Of a DNA stretch of 64,000 nucleotides, positions 24,963-33,466 are shown one piece after another. The stretch comes from Pseudonocardia ammonioxydans (lineage in GTDB: Bacteria > Actinomycetota > Actinomycetes > Mycobacteriales > Pseudonocardiaceae). The stretch is taken from contig NZ_FOUY01000010.1 of assembly GCF_900115005.1 (NCBI RefSeq), positions 1-64,000 of the forward strand, given 5' to 3'. The notes beneath the pieces are model-generated. The model saw only the letters and a program-made list of their open reading frames with translations. It was not told the origin of the DNA and did not search any database. The position numbers and the translations under genes were made by a program. How positions within the stretch are numbered: the first letter of the stretch is position 1; each line of letters opens with the position of its first letter.

Positions 24963-27454
24963 ATGATGCGGATCCCGCCAGGCAAGATCACGGTGCCGTC
25001 ACCGCCCGCGGGGGCGGTGTCCCGCCCCGACCTGTGCTGCGGCGGTTGGACCGGGCGGGCGCGGGCCGGCTCGTCGTCGTGACGGCGCCACCCGGCTACG
25101 GCAAGACGACACTGTTGGCCGACTGGCTGCGCAGCCCGGACGGCCGGCCGTCGGCCTGGGTCGGCGTCGAGGCCGGCGACGACGCCCCGCGGCTGCGGGC
25201 CGCCCTCCTCGCCGCGCTGCGGGCGGTCCCCGGCCTCCCGCCCGCCGGCCCGCTGCAGGCGGTCGGGGCCGGCGGCGGCGCGGGTCCGCCGGAGCGCGGC
25301 CCGATCGGGGAACTGGTCGCGGCCCTCGACGCGACGCATCCGGGCATCCGGCTGGTGCTCGACGACGTCGACGAGCTGACCGACCCCGAGGCGCTGCGCG
25401 ATCTGTCCCGGCTCGTCCGCGGTCGCCCGGCGGGCCTGCGCCTGGTGCTGTCCGGCCGGACGGACCCGCCGCTGCCGCTGGCCCGGATGCGTCTGGAGGG
25501 CCGGCTGCACGAGCTGCGCGCGGAGGATCTGCGTCTCGACCTCGACGGGGCGGCCGCGCTGCTGGGTGCGGCCGGGACCGCCCTCACGCCGGCGCAGGTG
25601 GCGACCCTGCACGCCCGGACCGGTGGCTGGGCGGCCGGTCTCCGGCTGGCCGCCCGCGCGCTGCGGGGTCGCGACGACCCGGCGGCGTTCGTCGCGCAGT
25701 TCTCCGGCAGCGAGGGCGCGGTGGCCGACTACCTCACCGACGAGGTGCTGGCGGTGCTGCCGGAAGAGACCCGGCGGCTGCTCCTGTCCTGCGCCGTCTG
25801 CCCGCAGCTCCCGGCCGGGCTGGCCACCGCGCTGAGCGGGCGGGCCGACGCCGAACGGGTGCTCGCCGATCTCACCCGGGTCACCGCGCTCGTCGAGCGT
25901 GTCGAGCCGCGCACCTACCGCGTCCACACCCTGCTGCGGACCTGTCTCGCCGCCGAGCTGGAGCGGCACTTCCCCACGCTGCGCAGGAGGTCCGATGCCA
26001 CCGCCGCCCGCTGGTGGCTCACCGCCGGCGAGCCCGAGCACGCGCTGCGGCACGCCGAACGCAGCGGCGACGCCGGCCTGGTCCTCGAGATCCTGCGGGC
26101 GGGCGGGGACCGGCTCGTCGCGACCGGGCGGCTGTCGGTCGTGCGACGCGCCCTCGCCGCCTGCGACCCCGCGACCGGCGATCCCACCGCCGGCACCGTC
26201 GGCACCGTCGGCACCGCCGGCCGGGCCGCACCGGGTGCGGCCCCGGTCCCCGGTCCGGGAGGACCCGGGGGCCGGCATGTCCGTGTCCCGCCGGAGCGGG
26301 AGGCGCTGCAGCGGTTGAGCTCGATCGCCGCGCTGGTGCGGGCGGAGACGGCCGTCCCCGGCGACGGCGTCGCGGCACGCCTGGCCGAACTGGCGATGTT
26401 CGCGCGCGAGCACGGCTTCCCGTACGTCGAGGGGCAGGCGCTGTCCCTGCTCGCGGGCGTCGAGGCGATGCGGGGCGAGTACCGCTCGATGAGCGTCACG
26501 GCCGCGGCCGCCGTCGCTGCGGCCGCAACGGTCGACGACGACGCGGCGGCCCGGTCGCCCCGGGCGGCGGGCCTGCTCGCCTACGGTGACCTGCTGGCGG
26601 GCGACCCCGGCTCGGCCTCGGCGCGTGCCCGGGAGGTGCCGGCGGCGCCGGGGTGGCCCGCACCGGCGGACGACCCCGTCGCCCGGGTGGTCCGCCGGGT
26701 GGCGGACGCGGACCTGGCCGGACCCACCGGCCGCCGCGGTCCGGGTCGACCGGCCGAGGTCGGCGACGCCGCGCTCCCGGTCGCGTTGCTGGCCGCACTG
26801 GCGCTGCTCGAGCATCCCGTGGACCTGGCGCAGGGCGGGCCGCGGCAGGCCGCGGAGACCGCCGCCCGGCTCGGGCGACGGGCGGGGGACGTCGGTGAGC
26901 TGCGGCTGATGGACGCGTGGGTGCACCTCCACGCCGGCCGGCCGGATGCGGCCCGCACCGCGGTGGACCCGCTGACCGACGGCTCGGTCGCGACGCTCGT
27001 CCCGTACACACTGCTCGAGGCGCATCTCGTCCGGACCGAGGCCGCGCTCCGCGGCGGGGACCCGGTCACGGCCCGGACGGAGCTCGACGCGGCACTCGCC
27101 CGGGGCGCCGCACTCCGGATCCTCCGGCCGTTCCTGCGCACCGGCGCCCTGACCAGGGAACTGCTCGGGACCGGGCCGACGGCCGGGACGGACGCGGAGT
27201 TCGCCGGGCGGCTCGCGGCGGCGCTGCCGGGCGGCCGCGCGGTGAGCGAACGCGAACTCGTCGTCCTCGTGCTCCTCCCGTCGCTGCTGACCACCCGGGA
27301 GATCGCCGCGGAGCTCACGGTGTCGGTCAACACGGTGAAGAGCCACATCCGCTCGATCTACGTGAAGCTCGGCGTCGCGACCCGGCGCGACGCCATCCGC
27401 CGCGCCCACGAGCTCGGCCTGCTCGCCGGCGGCGCCTTCACCCCGACGAGGTGA
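24963..27454 (+). pseudogene. MalT-like LuxR-family regulator 3, single-base frameshift near 25034
   Basis: A strong start (GGAGGGGGC before ATG ATG) opens a frame reading MMRIPPGKITVPSPPAGAV then SRPDL, the N-terminus expected from the paralogues. The rest (VLRRLDRAGAGRLVVVTAPP with Walker A APPGYGKT, helical repeats and LuxR domain VSVNTVKSHIRSIYVKLG) is in a different frame. One missing G in CTGTGCTG (25032-25039) restores SRPDLVLRRLD exactly, giving 830 residues. The downstream frame has no good start of its own before the P-loop. All motifs of the ATPase and DNA-binding domains are kept, so the break is recent, a sequencing error, or a site of phase variation. Confidence 0.82.
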
Positions 27455-27534
27455 CACGCTCCGGCCCGCGGCACGGGACGGTGTCCGGTACACGCCGGCC
27501 GAGGACGGGCGTGCTCACCGGGAGGAGGCCCGCC

Positions 27535-27744
27535 GTGGCCGAGCGACGCTACGAGTTCCGGATCGCCGGACGGCTCTCGGCACGGACCCGGGGTGCCTTC
27601 CGTGGGATGGAGGTCCGAGAGGTGCCCGCCGAGACGGTGATCTCGGGAGCGGTCACCGAGGAGGACGGCGTGCACGAGGTGCTGACGCTGATCCAGTCGC
27701 TGGGCCTCGAGATCGTCTCGGTCCGCCGGACCCCGGTGACCTGA
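27535..27744 (+). CDS. Small conserved protein, paralogue of the one at 19124
   Basis: The 69-residue protein starts at GTG 27535 behind a strong GGAGGAGG. It reads VAERRYEFRIAGRLSARTRG, then MEVREVPAETVISGAVTEED, and ends with LGLEIVSVRRTPVT. The pattern matches the 68-residue protein at 19124, with predicted beta-alpha-beta elements. It lies 80 bases after the third regulator and in the same direction, so it may be co-expressed. Its role is unknown; a small ligand-binding or protein-binding partner of the regulators is a reasonable hypothesis. Confidence 0.75.
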   Translation: MAERRYEFRIAGRLSARTRGAFRGMEVREVPAETVISGAVTEEDGVHEVLTLIQSLGLEIVSVRRTPVT

Positions 27745-27775
27745 GCGCAGCCCGGTCCCGCCCCGGCAGGCCCGG

Positions 27776-28192
27776 TCACGACGGCGGGGCCGCCGTGACG
27801 GTGCCGGGTGCGGTGCCCAGCACCGTGCGCTTGAGCTGCTCGAACTCCTCGAGCGTGATGGCGCCGGACGAGAGCAGCCGCTCCGCCTTCGCGATCTGGT
27901 CCGCCGGCCGGTCCCCGTCGCCTGCGATGCGCCGGACGTCCTGCTCGAACCGCTCCCGGCCGGCCGCGGCGTCCTCGTTGCGCCGCCGGGCCATGGCCCG
28001 GCCCTGCGCGATCAGATAGGCGAAGACGCCAAGGAACGGCAGGACGATCATGAGCAGCAGCCAGCCGGTCTTCCCCCACCCGGAGACGTCGTCCCGGCGG
28101 AAGACGTCACCGATGACGACGAAGAGCAGCCAGAACCACAGGACGAACCCGAAGATCACCAGCATGGTCCAGAAGAACTCGAGCACGGGCAT
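27776..28192 (-). CDS. SHOCT-domain membrane protein with phospholipase-D-N-like helices
   Basis: The 138-residue protein has two membrane helices (FFWTMLVIFGFVLWFWLLFV and WLLLMIVLPFLGVFAYLIA) in the PLDc_N-type arrangement. A basic cytoplasmic linker and a C-terminal SHOCT motif (AKAERLLSSGAITLEEFEQL) follow. SHOCT modules often accompany stress or oligomerising membrane proteins. ATG 28192 is chosen over the upstream ATG at 28234 because it has GAGGTGA at the right distance and removes a polar Pro-rich stretch. It is divergent from the ion channel gene. Confidence 0.82.
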   Translation of the reverse strand: MPVLEFFWTMLVIFGFVLWFWLLFVVIGDVFRRDDVSGWGKTGWLLLMIVLPFLGVFAYLIAQGRAMARRRNEDAAAGRERFEQDVRRIAGDGDRPADQIAKAERLLSSGAITLEEFEQLKRTVLGTAPGTVTAAPPS

Positions 28193-28264
28193 CGTGATCA
28201 CCTCGGTGGTCGGCGGTGGATGGATCGGGGTCACCGACCCTGCCCCGCCGAACAGCGCCGGACC

Positions 28265-28281
28265 TCACCCGCGCAGGAGGA
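28265..28281. promoter_or_regulatory. Half copy of the recurring TCACCCGG motif
   Basis: TCACCCGCGCAGGAGGA lies between the divergent SHOCT and ion channel genes. Its left arm fits the consensus and its right part resembles the copy at 24902. Overlap with a purine-rich ribosome-binding-like string makes this weak. Confidence 0.3.
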
Positions 28282-28375
28282 ACCGGGCCGGAATCGCCTT
28301 CCGTGGGTGGTCCGCGGGACGGGTCCCGTTCGTGAGAGTCGGTGCTCCCCGGACCGGAGGGACGGTGAACGAGGG

Positions 28376-28930
28376 ATGGGGCACCGACCCACACCACGGC
28401 AGGTGGCCGTCAGCCTGCTCCGCACGGCGTTCACCGTCGTGTCGATGGTGGCCGTGTACTACCTCGCCCCGCTCGGCCCGGTCGGCCAGATGCGGATCGG
28501 CCTGTGGCTGCTGGTCGCACTCGCCGGTCTGGGGGCGGCGCTCACCTGGCAGATCCACGCGGTGACCGTCTCGACGACGCCCCGGCTGCGGGCCACCGAG
28601 ACGATCGCCGTCGGGCTGCCGCTGCTGCTGTTGCTCTTCGCGGAGGTCTACCTGCTCCTCTCCTACGACGCGCCCGCCAGTTTCACCCAGCCGCTCAACC
28701 GGACGGGCGCGCTCTACTTCACGATGACGGTGTTCGCCACGGTCGGCTTCGGCGACATCGCGCCGCTGACCGACCAGGCCCGGGTCATCACGATGACCCA
28801 GATGCTGGCGGGGCTGATCGCGGTCGGCCTGGTGGCCCGGGCGCTGGTCTCCGCCGTACAGCGGGCCGTCGCCCGCGAGTCGGACGCCCGCGAACCGGAC
28901 CACGGCGGGGACGAGCAGCCGCGGACGTAG
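28376..28930 (+). CDS. Two-pore-helix-type potassium channel protein
   Basis: The 184-residue protein has four hydrophobic segments. Between the last two lies a pore loop with the K+ selectivity filter TVGFGD at residues 122-127 (LYFTMTVFATVGFGDIAPLT). The final helix (GLIAVGLVARALVSAVQRAV) continues into a short charged tail without an RCK domain. This predicts an ungated or voltage-insensitive K+ channel in the plasma membrane. ATG 28376 has GAGGG directly before it; the start could shift by a few codons. Confidence 0.85.
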   Translation: MGHRPTPRQVAVSLLRTAFTVVSMVAVYYLAPLGPVGQMRIGLWLLVALAGLGAALTWQIHAVTVSTTPRLRATETIAVGLPLLLLLFAEVYLLLSYDAPASFTQPLNRTGALYFTMTVFATVGFGDIAPLTDQARVITMTQMLAGLIAVGLVARALVSAVQRAVARESDAREPDHGGDEQPRT

Positions 28931-28948
28931 CGGGCACTGCAGGGACCG

Positions 28949-29170
28949 CTACTTCCGCCGGGTGGCGAGCACCCCGATGACGACGCCGAGCACCAGCACG
29001 ATGAGCAGCACGAACCACAGCGCCGCGGTCACGGTGAGCGTGAAGAACGCGATCTGCACCGCGTCCCGGTTCTGCAGGATGAAGATCAGCGTGAGCACCG
29101 CGACGGCGAGCGCGACGATCTGCTTCGTGCTCACCGTGCGCCGGGCGGGCCCGGCCGGTGCGCTGCTCAT
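28949..29170 (-). CDS. LapA-domain membrane protein
   Basis: The 73-residue protein has two membrane helices (KQIVALAVAVLTLIFILQN and ALWFVLLIVLVLGVVIGVLA) around the short loop RDAVQIAFFTLTVT. This is the LapA/DUF1049 pattern. LapA proteins in other bacteria help lipopolysaccharide assembly; in actinobacteria the role is unknown. Its ATG at 29170 shares one base with the stop of the DUF7144 gene, so the two are co-translated. Confidence 0.82.
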   Translation of the reverse strand: MSSAPAGPARRTVSTKQIVALAVAVLTLIFILQNRDAVQIAFFTLTVTAALWFVLLIVLVLGVVIGVLATRRK

Positions 29171-29589
29171 CAGGCGTCGCGCCGGTACGTGGCCAGCGCC
29201 CAGATCACCGCGACGTCCAGGGCGATGATCAGCAGTGACCAGATCGGGTAGTGCGGGATGAACAGGAAGTTCGCGATCAGGCTCAGGCCGGCCAGCACGA
29301 TGCCGACCCCCCGCGCCCAGGTCTGGCCGCGGGCGACGCCGAAGCCCGCGAGCAGGAGCAGGACACCCATGAGCAGGTGGACCCAGCCCCAGGCCGTGAG
29401 GTCGAACGAGTAGACGTACTCCGGGGTGGCGACGTAGACGGTGTCCCGGAACAGCGCGGCGAGTCCGGCGAGCAGGTGCCATACACCGCCCACCACCATG
29501 AGGACTGCTGCGAAGAGGCTGAGGCCGCCTGCCCACGGGGACACGCGCTCCGTGCTCTCGACGGGCCGGGGCGGGATCGTCGTACTCAT
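29170..29589 (-). CDS. DUF7144-type four-helix membrane protein
   Basis: The 139-residue protein has four hydrophobic helices: LSLFAAVLMVVGGVWHLLAG, AWGWVHLLMGVLLLLAGFGV, the segment ending in GIVLAGLSLIANFLF, and YPIWSLLIIALDVAVIWALA. The pattern is that of actinobacterial DUF7144 proteins. ATG 29589 follows AGGAGG (CAAGGAGGACCAC). It forms a two-gene unit with the LapA protein. Function unknown; the family often occurs near stress and respiration genes. Confidence 0.8.
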   Translation of the reverse strand: MSTTIPPRPVESTERVSPWAGGLSLFAAVLMVVGGVWHLLAGLAALFRDTVYVATPEYVYSFDLTAWGWVHLLMGVLLLLAGFGVARGQTWARGVGIVLAGLSLIANFLFIPHYPIWSLLIIALDVAVIWALATYRRDA

Positions 29590-29651
29590 GTGGTCCTCCT
29601 TGACCGTGGGTGGAGAGGCGCCGATCGTCGCGGTGCGTGCCGGGAGCGGCG

Positions 29652-29668
29652 TCGCCCGGAAGGGGTGA
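29652..29668. promoter_or_regulatory. Copy of the recurring TCACCCGG palindrome
   Basis: TCGCCCGGAAGGGGTGA lies 63 bases upstream of the DUF7144 start and 32 bases after the DUF1269 stop. It keeps 14 of 16 arm positions, but a terminator role for the DUF1269 gene cannot be excluded. Confidence 0.35.
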
Positions 29669-29699
29669 AGCCGGTTCCCGGCACGCGGCCGACGGGGTG

Positions 29700-30200
29700 T
29701 CAGGCCTTGATCTCGACCTCTTCGAACGCCTCGCGCAGCTTCGCCTCCTGCTCGGCCGACAGGTTCGTCGAGATGAGCTCGGCACGGGTGCCGCGGAACT
29801 GCTCCAGCACCCGGTCGGTGACCGCGTCGGTGGTCATCGCGAACAGCGCGGAGGTGCCCGGGGTGACCTCGTCACGCACCCGGCGGATGAAGCCGTCGTC
29901 GATGCCGACGTCGGCCAGCGAACCGCTCAGCGCGCCCATGGCGGCACCGACGGCCAGGCCGAGCAGCGGCACGAAGAAGATCAGGCCGAACAGCAGGCCC
30001 CAGAAGCTCCCGCCGAGCGCCCCGGTTCCGACGAGCCGGTGCAGCTGCTCGGTCCGTGGCTTCGACCGTCCCTCGGGCCAGGTCACGACCGCCGCGTCGA
30101 CGACGTTGATCAGTTCTTCCTTCTGCAGGCGTTCGATGGTGGTCAGGGCGTCCCGCGCACCCTCGGCCGTGTCGAACCGCCATACCGTCAGTGTCGCCAT
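29700..30200 (-). CDS. DUF1269 membrane-associated protein
   Basis: The 166-residue protein starts with MATLTVWRFDTAEGARDALT and has a central glycine-rich double helix (LGGSFWGLLFGLIFFVPLLG and AVGAAMGALSGSLADVGID). It ends with the C-terminal module RVRDEVTPGTSALFAM. This is the DUF1269 pattern, found in many general-stress regulons. ATG 30200 is behind GAGGTCCACG and is clearly better than the upstream ATG at 30335. Function unknown. Confidence 0.88.
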   Translation of the reverse strand: MATLTVWRFDTAEGARDALTTIERLQKEELINVVDAAVVTWPEGRSKPRTEQLHRLVGTGALGGSFWGLLFGLIFFVPLLGLAVGAAMGALSGSLADVGIDDGFIRRVRDEVTPGTSALFAMTTDAVTDRVLEQFRGTRAELISTNLSAEQEAKLREAFEEVEIKA

Positions 30201-30286
30201 CTCGTGGACCTCGCTCACTCGTCGCAGGACTGGTGCTGTCGCAGAACGTGAGCGGCCACCCTCCGGGGCCGGGGCGGCGGACGGCA

Positions 30287-30303
30287 TCACCCCGGCCGGG
30301 TGG
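30287..30303. promoter_or_regulatory. Copy of the recurring TCACCCGG palindrome
   Basis: TCACCCCGGCCGGGTGG lies 87 bases upstream of the DUF1269 start and directly after the MFS stop. It has 14 of 16 arm positions; it could also serve as the MFS terminator. Confidence 0.4.
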
Positions 30304-31833
30304 TCAGCGGGGTTCCGGGGCCGGGTCGCCGGCACCGGGTGCCGGCTCCGGGTCCCGGACGGGCACGGTGTGCGCGGTCGACGCCGCCGCGGCCGCGTAG
30401 TCCGCGACGCCGGGCCGGCCCGGGCGCCGGGCGGCCAGCAGGGCGAGCAGGATCCCGGCCGCGGAGAACAGCGTCAGCGCGAGCGAGGCCGCGGCGAAGC
30501 CCGCGGACAGGGCGGCGTCCGGTCCGGCCCCGGTCGTCGCGCGGGCGGCCGTCACGTTCGCGTAGATCCCGGCCGCGACCGCGGTCATCACCGCACCCCC
30601 GACGTAGCGGGCCATGTTGGAGATCCCGGAGGCCGCACCGACCTGCTCCGGGGACACACAGGCTGTGGAGATCGACGACGCCGGACCGTTGGACAGCCCG
30701 AGCCCGACCGCGATCGCGAGCAGCGGGAGCACGAACGCGCCGTAGCCCCACGACGGCCGGACCGCGACGAGCGTCGCGAACCCGGCGGTGAGCAGCACGA
30801 ACCCGGCCATGATGACCGGCCGGGTACCGAAGCGGTGGGCGAGCGGGGTGATCGCGGGCGCGACGAGCACGACGACGGCCGCCACCGGCAGGGTGGCCAG
30901 ACCGGCGGCGAAGCTGGACATGCCGAGACCGGCCGGGTCCTGGAAGTACAGGCTCAGCAGCAGGCCCAGCGCCGCGATCGCCCCCGCACCGATGAGGATC
31001 GCCAGCGTCGAACCGACCAGGAGCGCGTTCCGCAGCAGCCGGAGGTCGACCAGCGGGGCCGCGACCCGCCGCTCGACGACGACGAAGCCCACGACCGCGA
31101 GCACCGAGACGACCAGGCAGGCCAGCGTGGGCACGCTGACCCATCCCCAGGACGCGCCCTCGGTCATCGCGAACACGAACGGGACCAGGATGCAGGCGAT
31201 CAGCGCGGTGCCGGCGAGGTCGATCGTGCGGGGCCGGGCCGCGTCCGACGACTCGAGGACCGTCCGCAGGGTGAGCGGGATGCAGGCCAGCGCGATGGCC
31301 GCGTCGATCCAGAACAGGCCCTGCCACCCCGTGGCCTCGTCGAGGACACCGCCCACGAGCGGGCCCGCCGCCGCGCCGGCGGCCGCGGCGGCGCCCCAGA
31401 GGGCGACCGCCCGCATCTGCCCGGCGCCCGAGGACGCGACCGAGAGCAGGCTCAGGCCGCAGGCCAGGATCGTCGCACCCGCCGCGCCCTGCACGACCCG
31501 GCCGAGCACCACCATCCATCCCGACCCGGCGAGCGCGATCAGGACGCAGGAGGCGATGAAGACCCAGAGCCCGGCGAGGAACACCCGGCGCCGGCCGAGG
31601 ACGTCACCGAGCGCACCGGAGGTGACGATCACCGCGGCGCCGACCAGCAGGTAGCCGGTGACGGCCCACTGCAGCAGCCCGAGCGGGGCGCCGAGGTCGG
31701 TGGCGATCGAGGGCAGCAGGATGCTGACCGCCGAGGTGTTCGCGTTGACCACGAACGTCGAGACGCAGGCCGCCGTGAGCACGCCCCGGCCGGGGCGGAC
31801 ACCGGCCTCGGTGAGGCTGCCCGAGCCGGTCAC
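30304..31833 (-). CDS. DHA2-family MFS drug/proton antiporter
   Basis: The 509-residue protein has about 14 membrane helices and DHA2-type motifs. SAVSILLPSIATDL is motif D1-like, TSGALGDVLGRRRVFLAGLW is motif A, and GRVVQGAAGATILACGLSLL leads into motif C-like LWGAAAAAGAAAGPLVGG. These pumps export drugs or toxic compounds with H+ antiport. The GTG at 31833 is the only usable in-frame start. It has no Shine-Dalgarno of its own, but it overlaps the stop of a 13-codon reading frame with a strong GAGGAG. Either translation is coupled to that leader or a frameshift has separated the true N-terminus. Confidence 0.87.
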   Translation of the reverse strand: MTGSGSLTEAGVRPGRGVLTAACVSTFVVNANTSAVSILLPSIATDLGAPLGLLQWAVTGYLLVGAAVIVTSGALGDVLGRRRVFLAGLWVFIASCVLIALAGSGWMVVLGRVVQGAAGATILACGLSLLSVASSGAGQMRAVALWGAAAAAGAAAGPLVGGVLDEATGWQGLFWIDAAIALACIPLTLRTVLESSDAARPRTIDLAGTALIACILVPFVFAMTEGASWGWVSVPTLACLVVSVLAVVGFVVVERRVAAPLVDLRLLRNALLVGSTLAILIGAGAIAALGLLLSLYFQDPAGLGMSSFAAGLATLPVAAVVVLVAPAITPLAHRFGTRPVIMAGFVLLTAGFATLVAVRPSWGYGAFVLPLLAIAVGLGLSNGPASSISTACVSPEQVGAASGISNMARYVGGAVMTAVAAGIYANVTAARATTGAGPDAALSAGFAAASLALTLFSAAGILLALLAARRPGRPGVADYAAAAASTAHTVPVRDPEPAPGAGDPAPEPR

Positions 31834-31871
31834 GTCGGGCCGTCCGCGGTGGGAACGCGCTGCTCGGTCAT
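31830..31871 (-). CDS. 13-codon leader frame, or displaced N-terminus of the MFS pump
   Basis: ATG at 31871 is preceded by GAGGAGAAGTG, the best ribosome binding site in the area. It encodes MTEQRVPTADGPT and stops at TGA, whose first bases overlap the GTG start of the MFS gene (GTGA). A shift of one base near GGCCCGACG would fuse the peptide to the pump as ...GPDVTGSGS. This would be a typical MFS N-terminus, so a frameshift or a translational-coupling leader are both possible. Confidence 0.4.
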   Translation of the reverse strand: MTEQRVPTADGPT

Positions 31872-31949
31872 CACTTCTCCTCGGCCGGAGCCGGCAACCG
31901 GGTCGACGGCAGGGGGACGCGAGCCTGCTCCGCGCCGTCGCCGCCGGCC

Positions 31950-31966
31950 TCACCCGGGCCGGGTGA
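31950..31966. promoter_or_regulatory. Perfect TCACCCGG-G-CCGGGTGA palindrome
   Basis: This is the only perfect 8+1+8 copy of the recurring motif in the window. It lies in the divergent region between the MFS pump (minus) and the Rieske oxygenase gene (plus), flanked by GCCGGC on both sides. No gene ends here, so an operator is more likely than a terminator. Confidence 0.6.
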
Positions 31967-32116
31967 ACGCCGGCGCGGGAGAACGGCCGGTCGCGTCCAC
32001 CGTCCGATTCCCGTACAAGATCACGGGTTCGAATCTGAGATGGACCGCAATGATGTGAGCCCCGACACTCGGCGGCACCGGCCCCCGGTCCTCGCCGCAC
32101 GAAGGGAGACCCCGCG

Positions 32117-33466
32117 TTGGCACCCGACCCGACGTCCACCCACGGTGTGGATCTCCACAGCCCCGGCGACCTCTCCGGCGCGGACCTGTACCGGACACTC
32201 CCCGCCCGGCCGATCGACCCGGCCGGCTTCACCCACGAACACACGTACCGGCACACCCGCCTGCCGGTCGAGCTCGCCACGACCCTGATCCCGGACGCCT
32301 ACAGCTCCCCGGAGTTCTTCGCGCTGGAACAGGAGAAGGTGTTCACCACCGGGTGGGTGGCGGTCGGATTCGTCGCCGACGTCGACCGCCCCGGCGCCTG
32401 CATCGTCGTCGAGGTCGCCGGCCGGTCGGTCATCGTCACCCGGAACCGGCACGGCCAGCTGCGCGGCTTCCACAACGTGTGCCGGCACCGCGCGACGCGG
32501 CTGCTCGACGCCGACGCCCGCGAGGTCGGGCACCGCGGCCGCATCCGCTGCCCGTACCACAGCTGGACCTACGACACCGACGGCACGTGTCTCGGCACCC
32601 CGCTGTTCGAGGGCTCCGACGTGCCCGCCGGGCAGGAGGCCGTCTTCGACACCTCGGGCGCCCGGGGGTTCGACAAGGCCGACCACGGCCTGCTCGGCGT
32701 CGCCGTCGACACCTGGGGGCCGTTCCTCTTCGTCACCCTCGCCGCGGAGCCCGCACCGCTGGCCACCCAGCTCGGGGACCTGCCGTGGCGCTTCGCCGAC
32801 CACCAGCTGCACCGGTGGAGCCCGCAGCGCCGCCGTACCTACGACGTCGCCGCGAACTACAAGCTCATCGGCGAGAACTTCATGGAGTACTACCACCTGC
32901 CGTGGGTGCACCCCGAGCTCAACAAGGTCTCGCGCTTCTCCGACCACTACCGGTGGCAGGGGCCGGGCATGTACACCGGCATGTGCACCACCCCGGTGTC
33001 GCGCAACACCGAGGCCGGCGGCTGGGACGGCCTGTCCCCGTTCAGCGCGCTGGGCCCGCGGGACGCCGACGCCGGCCGGTTCGTCTGGCTGTTCCCGAGC
33101 ACCGCGCTCGTCGTGCTGCCCAACCACGCCTTCGTGCTGCTCACCCGGCCCGTCGGCCCGGACCGCACGGTCGAGACCGCGGCGCTGCTCACCCATCCCG
33201 AGTCCCTCGACGACCCCGGCGCCGAGCAGGGGCTCGACCAGCTGGAGTCGTTCTGGGACCTGGTCAACCGCCAGGACGTCGAGATCGTCGAGCGGGTGCA
33301 GGACGGCATCGCGAACCCGGCCTACCGGGGCGGGCGGATGTGCTTCCGCTTCGAGGAACCCCTGCACCGGTTCCAGAACATGATCATCGACCGGATGGTC
33401 GGCGTCGACCGGGTCCCCGCGGGTGACGAGCACACCATGACCCGCATGTTCCCGGACCCGGGATGA
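32117..33466 (+). CDS. Rieske non-heme iron oxygenase, betaine-demethylase type
   Basis: The 449-residue alpha-subunit-like protein has a Rieske [2Fe-2S] centre: Cys122 and His124 in CRHRATRL, Cys145 and His148 in CPYHSWTY. Its catalytic domain holds the mononuclear iron ligands His260 and His265 in [17 protein letters not shown]. The bridging acidic residue is Glu257 (E-x-Y-H) rather than the usual Asp, a feature of oxygenases acting on quaternary amines such as carnitine, glycine betaine or stachydrine. No reductase or ferredoxin gene is adjacent. The start is a TTG after AAGGGAG. It overlaps the next gene by ATGA. Proposed role: N-demethylation of proline betaine or hydroxyproline betaine. 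Confidence 0.82.
   Translation: MAPDPTSTHGVDLHSPGDLSGADLYRTLPARPIDPAGFTHEHTYRHTRLPVELATTLIPDAYSSPEFFALEQEKVFTTGWVAVGFVADVDRPGACIVVEVAGRSVIVTRNRHGQLRGFHNVCRHRATRLLDADAREVGHRGRIRCPYHSWTYDTDGTCLGTPLFEGSDVPAGQEAVFDTSGARGFDKADHGLLGVAVDTWGPFLFVTLAAEPAPLATQLGDLPWRFADHQLHRWSPQRRRTYDVAANYKLIGENFMEYYHLPWVHPELNKVSRFSDHYRWQGPGMYTGMCTTPVSRNTEAGGWDGLSPFSALGPRDADAGRFVWLFPSTALVVLPNHAFVLLTRPVGPDRTVETAALLTHPESLDDPGAEQGLDQLESFWDLVNRQDVEIVERVQDGIANPAYRGGRMCFRFEEPLHRFQNMIIDRMVGVDRVPAGDEHTMTRMFPDPG

Noticed and set aside
32020-32040. GGGTTCGAATC string resembling a tRNA T-arm, possible tRNA remnant or attachment site
   Set aside because: The flanking bases do not pair as a T-stem, no acceptor or anticodon arm is nearby, and there is no integrase or repeat copy at the real tRNA.
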